Shown in pieces: positions 32,833-44,407 of a stretch of 64,000 bases of DNA. Source of the stretch: Linepithema humile. Lineage: Eukaryota; Arthropoda; Insecta; Hymenoptera; Formicidae. A model generated the notes under the pieces. That model was not told where the DNA came from. It searched no databases and saw only the letters and a program-made list of their open reading frames with translations. Position 1 is the stretch's first letter. Every line of letters begins with the position of its first letter. The stretch is from the NCBI RefSeq assembly GCF_040581485.1, contig NC_090131.1, forward strand, positions 15,705,501 through 15,769,500, in the 5' to 3' direction. Made by a program: the position numbers and the translations under genes.

Positions 32833-33868
32833 GTGCCTAGGGAATCTGTGGTGCGGACCGCCGCACACGTTTCTACGAAGCACACATCTGTGGTACTTGG
32901 TGCGGCCCACCGCACACTTACCGTAGATCACATTATTCGGCATTTTACTCCTCAACACTCCATCCTCATGCCTAAGTCTAAAACGCGCCGAGGCGGAGTC
33001 AAGTATCACGCTCGCAAACTACTTGCCGAGTACCGGTTCGCGGCCGCGGATAACCCCAGCACCTGCGACTTCGACGGACGAGAAGAGTACAACTCATCAA
33101 AGCCCTGGCCATACACGCTGATCGCATTGACACCAAACCCGCTACCCCGGATCACAGGAATCAATCCCGCCGATCCACGCTGGGCCGTATATTCCAGTCG
33201 CATTTGAGATATTTAGCCGCCTCTTAAGACATACACCGAACGGTAAGTGAATATTCAACATTGATAATCGAATCTGGAAATAACGCGAACTCAGGCATTT
33301 GTTCAGATTTACGTAAAGGATCGCAACTGCACGTGTTCGGGTAGGTCGTAAACCTACACCCTTCGGGTAGATCGTAAACCTACACCCTTCGGGTAGGTCG
33401 TAAACTTGCACGTGTTAGGGTCGAGACTATAAAACCTTCGTTAGGCACGGGCCCTTTTCCTGAACACTTCTGTAGTCATTTCCCTTTTGAGGAACCTCAC
33501 GTCGGTCCCATATGGAACATCGTCCCATTGCGTGGTGTACAATGGACTTCCTACACGTAGACAATAACCATAGACAGAATCCAGAAGCCCTCTGCAGAAG
33601 CTGCGTGATCCTCGACCCTCTGATCCCTATCGAGTCTCGGTGCCTTCTAAGGCGGCATAGCTTAGTAATCCATCCGCATCCCGAGGTACAATGGTGTTGC
33701 ATTTGCCGCCAAGAACTGACCATCGTTCGAGCATCGAGTAACTGTTTCACGTGTCGAATTATGCTTGCAGACTTCCTCCTTACTCACCCCACACCGGGAT
33801 CAGAAGGAACAGGATTTGAGGCTACTCACATAGCCCTGAGTCAAACGCGTACTGCCATCAGGCCGTAA
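32833..33868 (+). other. Two small open frames of E1, coding status uncertain
   Basis: Frame one (32833-33207, about 124 codons; GTG here, ATG in E2) is basic and contains TCDFDGREEYNSSKPW. Frame two (33512-33868) is cysteine-rich: CRSC, then CCIC and CFTC, a possible zinc-binding layout. A GTAAGT donor at 33242 and a ctgtag acceptor near 33474 lie between them, but the first frame stops before the donor. E2 keeps frame one; frame two is cut short there. Neither is recognised. Confidence 0.3.
33336..33434 (+). promoter_or_regulatory. Palindromic repeats and TATA box of E1
   Basis: Three repeats of about 26 bp (GGGTAGGTCGTAAACCTACA type), each able to fold into a short stem, lie just upstream of TATAAAA (33428-33434). 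This order fits an LTR U3 enhancer followed by a core promoter. E2 has a diverged version. Confidence 0.5.
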
Positions 33869-34008
33869 AGCCTACTAATTACTCGTGTACGTCATCGCAC
33901 GTATCCCCGGGTAGGATCGCGTAGATCCTGCGACCCGAATTTTTTCGATTAGTTCCGCTATATCCGGTCAACTCATTATAAGTACCCGTGATTTGCCGGG
34001 ACGTAACA

Positions 34009-35698
34009 ATACATTTCAAAGTTGGCTGTGGAAATACTGTACCGACAGTGATGTTTTGAAATAGAATGTAATATTTGTCACTCATACATATTTGTTGCTA
34101 CGAGAACTAATTTAAATGACTATATTAAGAATAAACATTTGGCAAGCTGACTAAATTGAATAAGAAAATGTTCGTAAATTTTATTGATACTATTGTTAAT
34201 ATTATTATAAATAATTAATTTTAAATTACAATAATTATTATGTATAACTATTGTTTATATAGATTTATCGAGAAGTTGACAATGGGAAATGATGGTAACG
34301 GCGTCCAAGTAACATTACAACCAGCAATAATGGCAGTCTTAATTTTAACGATTTTAATTTATTAAAAGATATATACAAGAAAAGTGGTATACATAGTTCT
34401 GACGTATAATTATTTGTTTTATGTTTATAAAATTATGAATATGATTATAAATCTACGTTTTATAAAAAACAAAGTTACATTTTTTAATTTATTAATTATA
34501 ATTATTATTTATTAATTTTATTATTTACTATGTTTAAAATTTATAAACTATATTCTTAATTTTATTTATTGAAACAATTTAATAAAATAATTATCGATTT
34601 TTCTGTAAAGAGAAAAATACCGACATTTTATACTATAATTTAATTTCAATTATTTAATTTTCATATAATTTTTTATTATTTTTACGTATGTTTAAAATTT
34701 TTTATATATTTTCATTATTTTTTGTACTTTATATGGTGTAAATTTCTTATTATTAGTTCTGGAAAATTTTCGAATGTAATACATTAATTGTCGGTGAAAT
34801 ATATCAGTTTAAATTCTAAAATTATGTTTCTTCAAAAAATGTTTATGATATACATGATGCATTCATCATGAATAAATTACCATATAAATCAAATAAATTC
34901 ATCATAAAAGAGTCTCATTTCTTGTTTAAAGGTTTCATTTTTATGAAATGTGATTTGTACGATTTGCAGTAAATACAGGTTGTTTTACTTTTTATTTTAT
35001 TCATTATTTTATGGGAATGTGTCAATTTTTCTAACATTGTTGTTCACAAAAACACGAATAAAATCATAAACGAAAATTCATTGATCAAAAGCGTTTCGCT
35101 CGGATTTTTCAAAGTTATATAATAGGTGCTGCTGAATTAATTTGTTACCTATGTTCCAATTTTTTTGAAATATTAAATAATAGTAAAAACTTTAGATTTT
35201 TGCACCATTGATATTATTAAACAGCAATGTCTTGCGGTTAAGATGCAGCCCGTAATAAAATTTCAAAATTACATTAACGTTAATTTCCCACGTTGGAGAT
35301 CCGCTACTTTCTCACGTCTTTTTTATATATTCCAGACGTTTCAGAAATTATCGTATTTTATTACGGTGAATGGAAACCTCAATGTTTGAAAACTAATTCA
35401 AAAGCTGAAGTCTGCAAATGAAAACTAGAAACTTCTTTGATAAAAACGTCTGTGTTCTTCACTAAGAAGATTGCAAAACGGAAGATTCTGAAGATGTCAA
35501 GTACCTAGATAATCGCTCCGAGTAAAAGCAATTTGCGTAAGAGGATCAGTATTAAGATGATAATAGTTTAGGACAAAAAACTACTAAATAATTATTGTCG
35601 GAAATATTCACAATGTCATATCACGAAAATTGAAATCAAGCAACATTATCATTTAGTGATCGTAATTGTTTCATTCTTTAGCATGAAACGTGACAATA
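34009..35698. other. Decayed finger module and AT-rich flank
   Basis: The first 140 bp continue the finger module split by E1 (WLWKYCTDSD, then CNICHSY in a shifted frame). The rest is AT-rich, matches 41998-43863 in U2, and contains no gene I can support. Confidence 0.6.
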
Positions 35699-37154
35699 TA
35701 CTTTACCTTATACGAGTGCACTATTATGAGATTTATTACCGAAATTATTACGTATATAATTACATGTAGATAAAAGCGGAATAGATAAGCTTGTTGATGA
35801 AATTAATTGCAGGGTTTACCAATATCCTATCTTAAAAAAGGCATGAAAGATTTTTGTTGTTGCCTGTTTTTCGCGATACTAATCATTTTGCTTAAACATT
35901 AATTTTTACATATGATTTATACGGCTAGCGACTATTGTTTTGTGTTTTATAGAAAATATTCAAAATGTCTTTGTAGATACATTTCCGAACTCTTTGTTTA
36001 AATAATTTCTGAATTCAAAAACGTAACGCTATTGGTTTCATATAAATGCTCACTAGAAATTCGGTCCAATTATTTCATTTCCAATTATTCTACACTAAAC
36101 ATTTATGTAATAACCTAATCACAAGTTTATGTAAGTTTAATATATTTTTACACATGAATAACAGTACTTGTGTTAAATAGTACTACAAATTGCGACGACG
36201 ACGATATAATAATATATAAATAATGGTGATAAAATACTTTTATTAAACATAGTTAAAATAAATAATTCTTTGTAACTAAAAAAATTGATGGCGCGTATAG
36301 TGCGCGCTAATGTGTATAGTTTAATAAAATTTCTTAGTTCAATTATCTATCATAAAACTTATCATAAATTTTGCCTTCACTCAATATATTTTGCATTATT
36401 GCAAAATGCCAAAATTATTTTGCACACAGACGAATAACTGTCAAAGTGCGTTTTAATAAAAATATTCAAATAAAGTAAAATATTAAAATATTAAATAATC
36501 CTCATTTTGATACAAGTATTTAAGATTAAATTAAAGCACATTAAAAACTGTTATTATTGAACAAATAAGAATAGAGTGATGTAATACGAAATTTAATCCA
36601 ATAAATCGGGATATTTCTATAAAAAAAGTTGACGATAATGCCATATCAAAAAATAAATTAGGTAGTTAAATGCGTACACATAATAATTTTTATGCGATAT
36701 CTATTGAGTCAATCATATCTATTTACTTCTGCAATGAATGTGTATCAATTGCATTTAATGCAGTACAAATAATAAGAAAAATACGCGATTTCTTGATTTA
36801 GTCATATCAATTTCTTTGATATAGCCATAATTTAAAAATAATTTTATTTAATACATATAGATAATACATTATATGTGTATTATTTCTTACAAAATATTCG
36901 TATAAAAGATACGCGCTGTAACGTCTTTTTCGCTGAGATGTTATTACTATACATACTCGGCATGAGATGTTACCGCGTGTTTCGATCATTGTTAGCTACA
37001 TTTGACCGACGTAACAATATTTACATTCAAGTGAAAAATAATAATGCGTCTTCTTTCGTTCTCTACTATACTCATCGACGGAAAGGTTCTTGTAGCAGTT
37101 CTAGTTAGTTCATCGTATTCATTTACACGCGTCTAGTCACTTCAAACGGACATA

Positions 37155-38178
37155 ATGTCTACATCACTAAATATTGCATATAAAAAACATGTGTGGGAAT
37201 ATTATGTGAAACTATCGGATTTTGAAGCACAATGCAAGTTTTGCGAAAAAAAATATATACATATATTTAAACATTGGATACTTAAAACCACATATGGCAA
37301 GGCATCATATAAAAATTTGGAAATACGAAGAAGAGAAAACAGTAATAGAAGGGCCATGGATGTATTTCAAATATATAAACAAATTATATTCACAATGCGT
37401 TATTTGTGATGCAAGTGTTCTGTCTACATTCAAATCTGTAAAAAATCATTTGAGTTCACATTCTGAAAAACAGCGAGAGAATCATATATTTCGAAGTTGG
37501 CCATGGAAATATATGACAAAAAGAGATGATTTTGTAGTGGAGTGTAATATTTGTAATAAGAATATATCACTTAATGTTCCAATTACTCTAGATGTTCATA
37601 TAAAAGTAAAACATTTGGACAAATTAAAAAAAACGCAAGAAACACATGACACAGTTGGTTCATCAGAATGCGTTTCATCACTTCAAACGGACGCAACGTC
37701 TAAATCACTAACTATTGTAACTAAAAAGCATGTGTGGAAATATTATGTAAAACTGCCGAATTTTGAAGCGCAGTGCATGTTTTGCGAAAAAAAATATTAT
37801 TATGTAACCGTTAATAATTTCTACAGGCATTGTATAAATTATCATAGAAAAATTTGGAAATACGAACAAGAGAGAAAACTAATAAAATTGCCATGGATGT
37901 ATTTCAAATATTCAAAGAAGTTATATTCACAATGTATTATCTGTGATTCAAATGTTCGGTCTACATCTGAATCTATGGAAAATCACTTGAGTTCGCATTC
38001 TGAAAAACAACGAAAGAATCATATCCTTCGCTATTGGCCACATAAATATTTCACAAAAAGAGATGATTTTGTAGTGGAGTGTAATATTTGTCACAAGAAT
38101 TTCTCTCTCGGTATTAACAGCGTGCTGACTTATCATATAAAAAGGACACATTCGGACAAATTAAAAAATACAAATTGA
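37155..38178 (+). pseudogene. BED-like zinc finger array gene, U2 copy, frameshifted
   Basis: Same start as the U1 copy (MSTSLNIAYKKHVWEYYV). A net 4-bp insertion near 37245-37275, in the first finger, shifts the frame. From 37222 the correct frame runs open for two full A-B-C triplets to TGA at 38178 (last module CNICHKNF, then HIKRTH). Apart from that one lesion the array is clean, so this copy is the closest to functional. A short protein starting at 37222 (318 aa, lacking the first finger) could still be made if an internal ATG were used. Confidence 0.75.
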
Positions 38179-38457
38179 AGAAACACATGACACAGTTGGT
38201 TCGTCACAACGCGTCTCGTCACTACAAAATGGCTATACCATTGAAAGATTGTTATATATTGTTAACGAAATGTCCACCTTAGGTTTTACATATAAAAAAA
38301 TACATGTAGAAATTTTTAGTCTTGAACAAAAATACCAAAGTGTAAACAAATCATCAAGATATATTTTAAATATTTCAACACATTAAAATTGCAATTAAAA
38401 CATTTTATCTAAAAATTTAAAAGATTCGCATTCTAAGGAACAGTTAAAAAAGCATAT

Positions 38458-41400
38458 TGTAACGTCCCATACTCCCCCTCCGACAATTTCTTTTCAACAA
38501 CAACTAGGTAATTTGTTTTTTTTGTTTTAGTTTTTGAGATGAGAAAATCTTCAAAAGGCACCCTGGCCCGGACCAGGGTAGTGCTGGATTCGACCGGGAC
38601 TCGCATCGAGGTGAGCTCCAGCAGAACCGGGAACGGACCACGTCTCATCCTGACCAGGACCAGGCAACCCACGCGGACAGAGCGGGATACCAAAAAGCCA
38701 AAGCCAAGAGTGAGCAAAGATCCACCAGGTCCACCGGACCCCGACAACCATCCCGACCGCCTACCAGCTAAAAATTCACCTCTAGTTATCTATGGCCTTG
38801 AAAATGAGGGGAGAACCGGATTACGAGCTAGCGCATGACGCAGTCCCCCCCCTCAGCCGTGGTCATAAACCCCCACCAACAGTTTAACCGAGACGTCCAA
38901 GGAATCACAGGTACTTATGCACAATTCTCACATATACACGAGATACATGCAAGCAGCACATACCAAATACCCTACATCTAAGTTTGTATATAAATATATA
39001 GATACGTTAATGTATATATCTTAATTCTATTAGTAATAATGTTCTAATTCTAATTCTTAACTAAAAAAAAAAAGTCTAACTAATTGTCATATGACCACTT
39101 CTAATTAACTAAATATATATAGAGAGTTTTGTTGTCGAATAAATGACCATGAGACCGATAAAAACAAACAAAAATTGTTTTCCCACTCGGGATAGGCGTT
39201 TTGCATCCGTACTTAAGAATTCACTTGTTAAAGAGCAATCAGAATGGAAACAGGTCCGCGTCCATGCAATCCATATCTTCGTCACTGAGTGAGTCATCTG
39301 ATAGGTCAAGTTCCCAATGACCCTTCTTTTTCTTTTTCTTACCACCAAAGCCTTCTTTCGAGGTAGAGGGGGCATTAATGTCCTTCGAGTTTCCATCCAT
39401 GACCGTTTTCTTTTTCTTGGCATCGTCTTTATCGTCCGTATTCTTTTTTGGTGAACCGTAGGTACTACTGGTGCATTTTTCGTGGGTCGCTCTATCTTTT
39501 TAGGTGGGACGGGTTTGCACTTGTCACTGCCCACCAAGTGCCCCGCGTCCAAACCTCTCTCCTTGCAAACAGGGCAACTCACCCTATTTCTACAGTCCGC
39601 CGCCTTATGCTCGGTCTCTCCGCATCGATAACAGCAGAAGCGCCGAATCTCTAAACTCAGGCACCTTTGCACGGTATGACCCACAGCAAGACAATGAAAG
39701 CATTGCAGAGGTCTTGCCTTTATTGCCTCCACGCGGTCTGTCGACCACCCAATGGTCAGTTTGCCCGCGTCAAGGACCTTAACTGCTGCAGGAATCGGGC
39801 ATCTCAAGAAGAGGACGCCTAAACCCCCTTGAACATATCTAATAGCTCCACTCGCGATGTCCATTGACCTACAGCCCCCCATACTTGATATCGTATCTTT
39901 AATTTCAAGTACCGCAATGGAGTCGTCTATACCTAAAAGTCGCAGTTGTGAAAGTTTGTTTGGTCTGCGTATATAGACCCCCTTATCACCAGCGAACAGG
40001 GATCTTAGTTTATCACAAAGCTTGTCCGCTTTGGTTTCCGCGCCTTCCCCGGGAATTTCCAATAGTATTCCGCCGTTTGCAGCAACTAGGTAATAACGTA
40101 GTCATGTAACAGCGCATAGATCATAACGAATCACTCTTGATAACAGAGTGGAGTATAGTACAATATGCGTAGAGTATAGATAGCTAACATGCGTAGAGTG
40201 TAGATATGTAACATTGCGTAGAGTATAAGTATTCAACATGCGTAGGATATAAGTATCAACGAGCGACTCTCACTCGACTTTTCCAATCTTTTTTTTGCTC
40301 GTAAAACCCTCACTCGACCCTTCCAACCTTTTTCGCTCGTAAAACCCGACCCAGACCTTCCCCAACTCCTTGCTCGTAAATCTCCTTCCCTTTCCACCTA
40401 CACAGATCCTTTTCCCTTTCCACCTAGGAAAAACCTTTTCTTTTCACCCACGCAAGCATTTTCCCTTCCACAACGCCCTCCCACCTACATGACTTTTTTC
40501 GAGCCGCCGTACCGCAGCTAAGCGAGAGCGCTTGCCAGACAAGTTCAGTTCCAACTCCGATCTCGACGCAAAACCAACTCAAAAAATCTTGCGCCTAGTT
40601 GCTAACTCTAGTTCAAATTCGTTCTAACTCTAACATATATCTTAGCTTATCAATTCTAAAATAAGTGTAGAATAGTTATATCGAGAATATACTTTGTGTT
40701 AATCCTAACATAAGAAAAGTGTAAGTTAATTGAATATATTTGAGTGATTTGACTAAAAGCACAAATCTTCATTCAGTTACCCAGCAATACCTCCCATACC
40801 TCTTTTGCTGAAAGTGAGCACATGCCTAGGGAATCTGTGGTGCGGACCGCCGCACACGTTTCTACGAAGCACACATCTGTGGTACTTGGTGCGGCCCACC
40901 GCACACTTACCGTAGATCACATTATTCGACATTTTACTCCCCAACACTCCATCCTCATGCCTAAGTCTAAAACGCGCCGAGGCGGACTCAAGTATCACGC
41001 TCGCAAACTACTTGCCGAGTATCGGTTCGCGGCCGCGGATAACCCCAGCACCTGCGACTTCGACGGACGAGAAGAGTACAACTCATCAAAGCCCTGGCCA
41101 TACACGCTGATCGCATTGACACTAAACCCGCTACCCCGGATCACAGGAATCAACCCCGCCGATCCACGCTGTGCCGTGTATTCCAGTCGCATTTGAGATA
41201 TTTAGCCGCCTCTTAAGACATACACCGAACGGTAAGTGAATATTCAACATTGATAATCGAATCTGGAAATAACGCGAACTCAGGCATTTGTTCGGATTTA
41301 CGAAAAGGATCGCAACTGCACGTGTTCGGGTAGGTCGTAATTCTACACTCTTCGGGTAGATCGTAAACCTACACCTTTCGGGTAAGTCGTAAACTTGCAC

Positions 41401-41997
41401 GTGTTAGGGTCGAGACTATAAAACCTTCGTTAGGCACGGGCCCTTTTCCTAAACATTTCTGTAGACATTTCCTTTTTGAGGAACCTCACGTCGGTCCCAT
41501 ATGGAACATCGTCCCATTGCGTGGTGTACAATGGACTTCCTACACGTAGACAATAACCATAGACAGAATCCAGAAGCCCTCTGCAGAAGCTGCGTGATCC
41601 TCGACCCTCTGATCCCTATCGAGTCTCGGTGCCTTCTAAGGCGGCATAGCTTAGTAATCCATCCGCATCCCGAGGTACAACGGTGTTGCATTTGCCGCCA
41701 AGAACTGACCATCGTTCGCGCATCGAGTAACTGTTTCACGTGTCGAATTATGCTTGCGGACTTCCTCCTTACTCACTCCACACCGGGATAAGAAGAAACA
41801 AGATTTGAGGCTACTCACATAGCCCTTAGTCAAACGCGTACTGCCATCAGGCCGTAAAGCCTACTAATTACTCGTGTACGTTATCGCACGTATCCCCGGG
41901 TAGGATCGCGTAAATCCTGCAACCCGAAATTTTTTGATTAGTCCCGCTATATCCGGTCAACTTATTATAAGTACCCGTGATTTGCCGGGACGTAACA
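38458..41997 (+). mobile_element. Nested LTR-like element E2 (U2 copy of E1)
   Basis: 3540 bp with the same ends and the same ATAT/ATAC flanks as E1, so the insertion predates the segmental duplication. It differs from E1 by scattered substitutions and a few small indels. Confidence 0.6.
38513..40079 (-). mobile_element. R1-type retroposon lacking ORF2, in E2
   Basis: U2 copy of the element at 30520, between 38498-38512 and 40080-40094 (the target duplication now has one mismatch, CAGCAACT). Its ORF1 has lost 4 bp near 39453, which moves the C-terminal part into another frame that runs on to 39109. Confidence 0.75.
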
Positions 41998-43504
41998 ATA
42001 CATTTCAAAGTTGGCTGTGGAAATACTGTACCGACAGTGATGTTTTGAAGTAGAATGTAATATTTGTCACTCATACATATTTGTTGCTACGAGAACTAAT
42101 TTAAATGACTATGTTAAGAATAAACATTTCGCAAACTGACTAAATTGAATAAGAAAATGTTTGTAAATTTTATTGATACTATTGTTAATATTATTATAAA
42201 TACTTAATTTTAAATTACAATAATTATTATGTATAACTATCGTTTATATAGATTTATCGAGAAGTTGACAATGGGAAATGATGGTAACGGCGTCCAAGTA
42301 ACATTACAACCAGCAATAATGGCAGTCTTAATTTTAACGATTATAATTTATTAAAAGATATATACAAGAAAAGTGGTATACATAGTTCTGACGTATAATT
42401 ATTTGTTTTATGTTTATAAAATTATGAATATGATTATAAATCTACGTTTTATAAAAAACAAAGTTACATTTTTTAATTTATTAATTATAATTATTATTTA
42501 TTATTTTTATTATTTACTATGTTTAAAATTTATAAACTATATTCTTAATTTTATTTATTGAAACAATTTAATGAAATAATTATCGACTTTTCTGTAAAGT
42601 GAAAAATACCGACATTTTATACTATAATTTAGTTTCAAATATTTAACTTTTATATAATTTTTTATTATTTTTACGCATGTTTAAAATTTTTTTTATATTT
42701 TTATTATTTTTTGTACTTTATGTGGTGTAAATTTCTTATTATAACTTTTGTAAAAGTCTCCATATATAATACGTTAATTGTTGGTGAAATATATCAATTT
42801 AAATTCTAAAATTATGTTTGTTCAAGAAATGTTTATGATATACATAATGCATTCATCATAAACAAATAATCATATAAATTCATCATAAAAGAAGTATTTT
42901 ATTATTTAAACGTATCATTTTTACATATGATTTGTACGGTTTGCAGTAAATGCAGGTTGTTCTACTTTTAATTTTATTCATTATGTTATCGGAATGCGTC
43001 AATTTTTCTGTCAATGTTATTCACAAAATCACGAATAGAATCACAATCAAAAACTCATTGATCGAAAACTTTTTGATCGAAATTTTCAAAGTTATATAAT
43101 AGGTGCTGCTGAATTAATTTGTTACCTATGTTCCAATTTTATTGAAATATTAAATAATAATAAAAATTTTTAATTTTTTAACCATTGATATTATTAAACA
43201 GCAATGTCTTGCGGTTAAGATGCAGCCCGTAATAAAATTTCAAAATTACATTAACGTTAATTTCCCATGTTGGAGATCCGCTACTTTCTCACGTCTTTTT
43301 TATATATTCCAGCCGTTTCAGGAATTATCGTGTTTGATTGCGGTGAATGAAATCTTCAATGTTCGAAACTAATTCAAAAGCTGAAGTTTGCAAATGAAAA
43401 CTGGAAATTTCTCTGATAAAAACGTCCGTGTTCTTCGCTAAGAAGATTGCAAAGCGGAAGATTCTGAAGAAGTCAAGTAAATAATCGCTCCGAGTAGAGG
43501 CAAT

Positions 43505-43715
43505 ATGCGTATTTACATCGGTGAGAGAGGTTCAACTGCCTACGCAAACGTACGTTTGTATTTTTTATTTTTAAATGTGCGCAATAATGCTTGTAGGCAA
43601 TCGCTCTGTAAGCAATCGGGAATGTCGGCAATTGAAGCTGTCGGCAAAATGTTGTGGGCAAACGAAGCTGTTGGCAAATGGGAATGTAGGCAGTTGAGAC
43701 CTTCCCGCATCGGTA
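43505..43715. repeat. U2-specific insert with 16-bp tandem repeats
   Basis: About 200 bp absent from U1 (near 35530). From 43588 to 43700 it is built of about six diverged units of about 16 bp containing GGCAA (for example GTCGGCAATTGAAGCT). ATCGGT occurs near both edges and might be a target duplication, but the U1 site does not match well enough to be sure. Confidence 0.5.
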
Positions 43716-44008
43716 TTAGGATGATAATAATTTATAATAAAAAATGACTTAATAATTATCGTCGGAAATATTTACAATGTCATATTACGAAAATTGTAAT
43801 CAAGCAGCATTATCATATCAGTGATTGTGATTGTTTCATTCATTAGCATGAAATGTGACAATGTACTTTAAATTCAACTAAAGCACTGTTATGCCTTAAC
43901 TAGACCGGAGGATGATCCTACTTGTGGCTTATCTGAGTACATAGTTTGATAGGTTAAAATTATTACCCAAAAGGTTGTTGTGTCGAGGCACGTGCCTCAA
44001 TGCAACAA

Positions 44009-44026
44009 TGGTCCTTCGAGCCGGAT
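44009..44026 (+). other. BEL-2 primer binding site (tRNA-Tyr type)
   Basis: The 18 bases are identical to those of BEL-1 (TGGTCCTTCGAGCCGGAT), one base inside the GCAACA end of the presumed 5' LTR. Confidence 0.75.
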
Positions 44027-44407
44027 TTCGGTATCAATAAAGTGTTAACGCCACTGCAAATCAAGGGCAAGGAAACATCTGCCTGGCAACTACAATCCGT
44101 GCAGCAGCCGGAAGCAAGGCAGCCAATTTCCTCGTGCAATCACGAGAACAGCGAGCGTCCATACCGCTCGAACATCCGGACGACCACGCCCGGCGCCATC
44201 TTGCCGCTAAAAAAGCAGCTAACATCCAGGATCCTGACACATCAGGCGACTTCCAGGAACGCTTCTCTTTATCCTCGCCGACGGCAATTACGATCTGCCT
44301 CTGTCAACTATATCTCGCGCCTGCTTATCTCATTTGTAAGATAAGGACAGTTATTCCAAGGTCATTGCCAGTCATTTCCGGTCGCACAAATATTTATCGC
44401 GTTCGCC

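Larger units (their letters stand above)
30465..34008 (+). mobile_element. Nested LTR-like element E1
   Basis: 3544 bp starting TGTAACGTCCC and ending GGGACGTAACA, inserted in a decayed C module of the finger gene. Flanks are ATAT and ATAC; the intact module sequence (catatatttcaaag elsewhere) predicts ATAT, so a 4-bp duplication with one later change. A TATAAAA lies at 33428. Without the R1-type insertion inside it (30520-32090) the element is about 1.96 kb, which would suit a long solo LTR. No second LTR copy was found within it. The twin in U2 is at 38458. Confidence 0.6.
23173..35698. repeat. Tandem segmental duplication, unit U1
   Basis: U1 and U2 (35699-43863) share, in the same order, an AT-rich upstream region, a BED-finger gene, a nested LTR-like element and an AT-rich downstream region. 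Both junctions carry TACTTTA, so a short homology may mark the joint. U1 is about 4.4 kb longer because it gained a TA-flanked MITE, an LTR-like element with a duplicated flank, an unclassified 1.8-kb element and a 538-bp internal duplication. Confidence 0.85.
35699..43863. repeat. Tandem segmental duplication, unit U2
   Basis: Second unit, without elements X, Y, the TA MITE and the 538-bp duplication. It keeps the empty sites that define those insertions, so it is the better guide to the ancestral state. Confidence 0.85.

Noticed and set aside
30461..34012. E read as a DNA transposon with TA target and 12-bp inverted ends
   Set aside because: The inverted ends mismatch, and the original finger-module sequence is recovered better with a 4-bp ATAT duplication.
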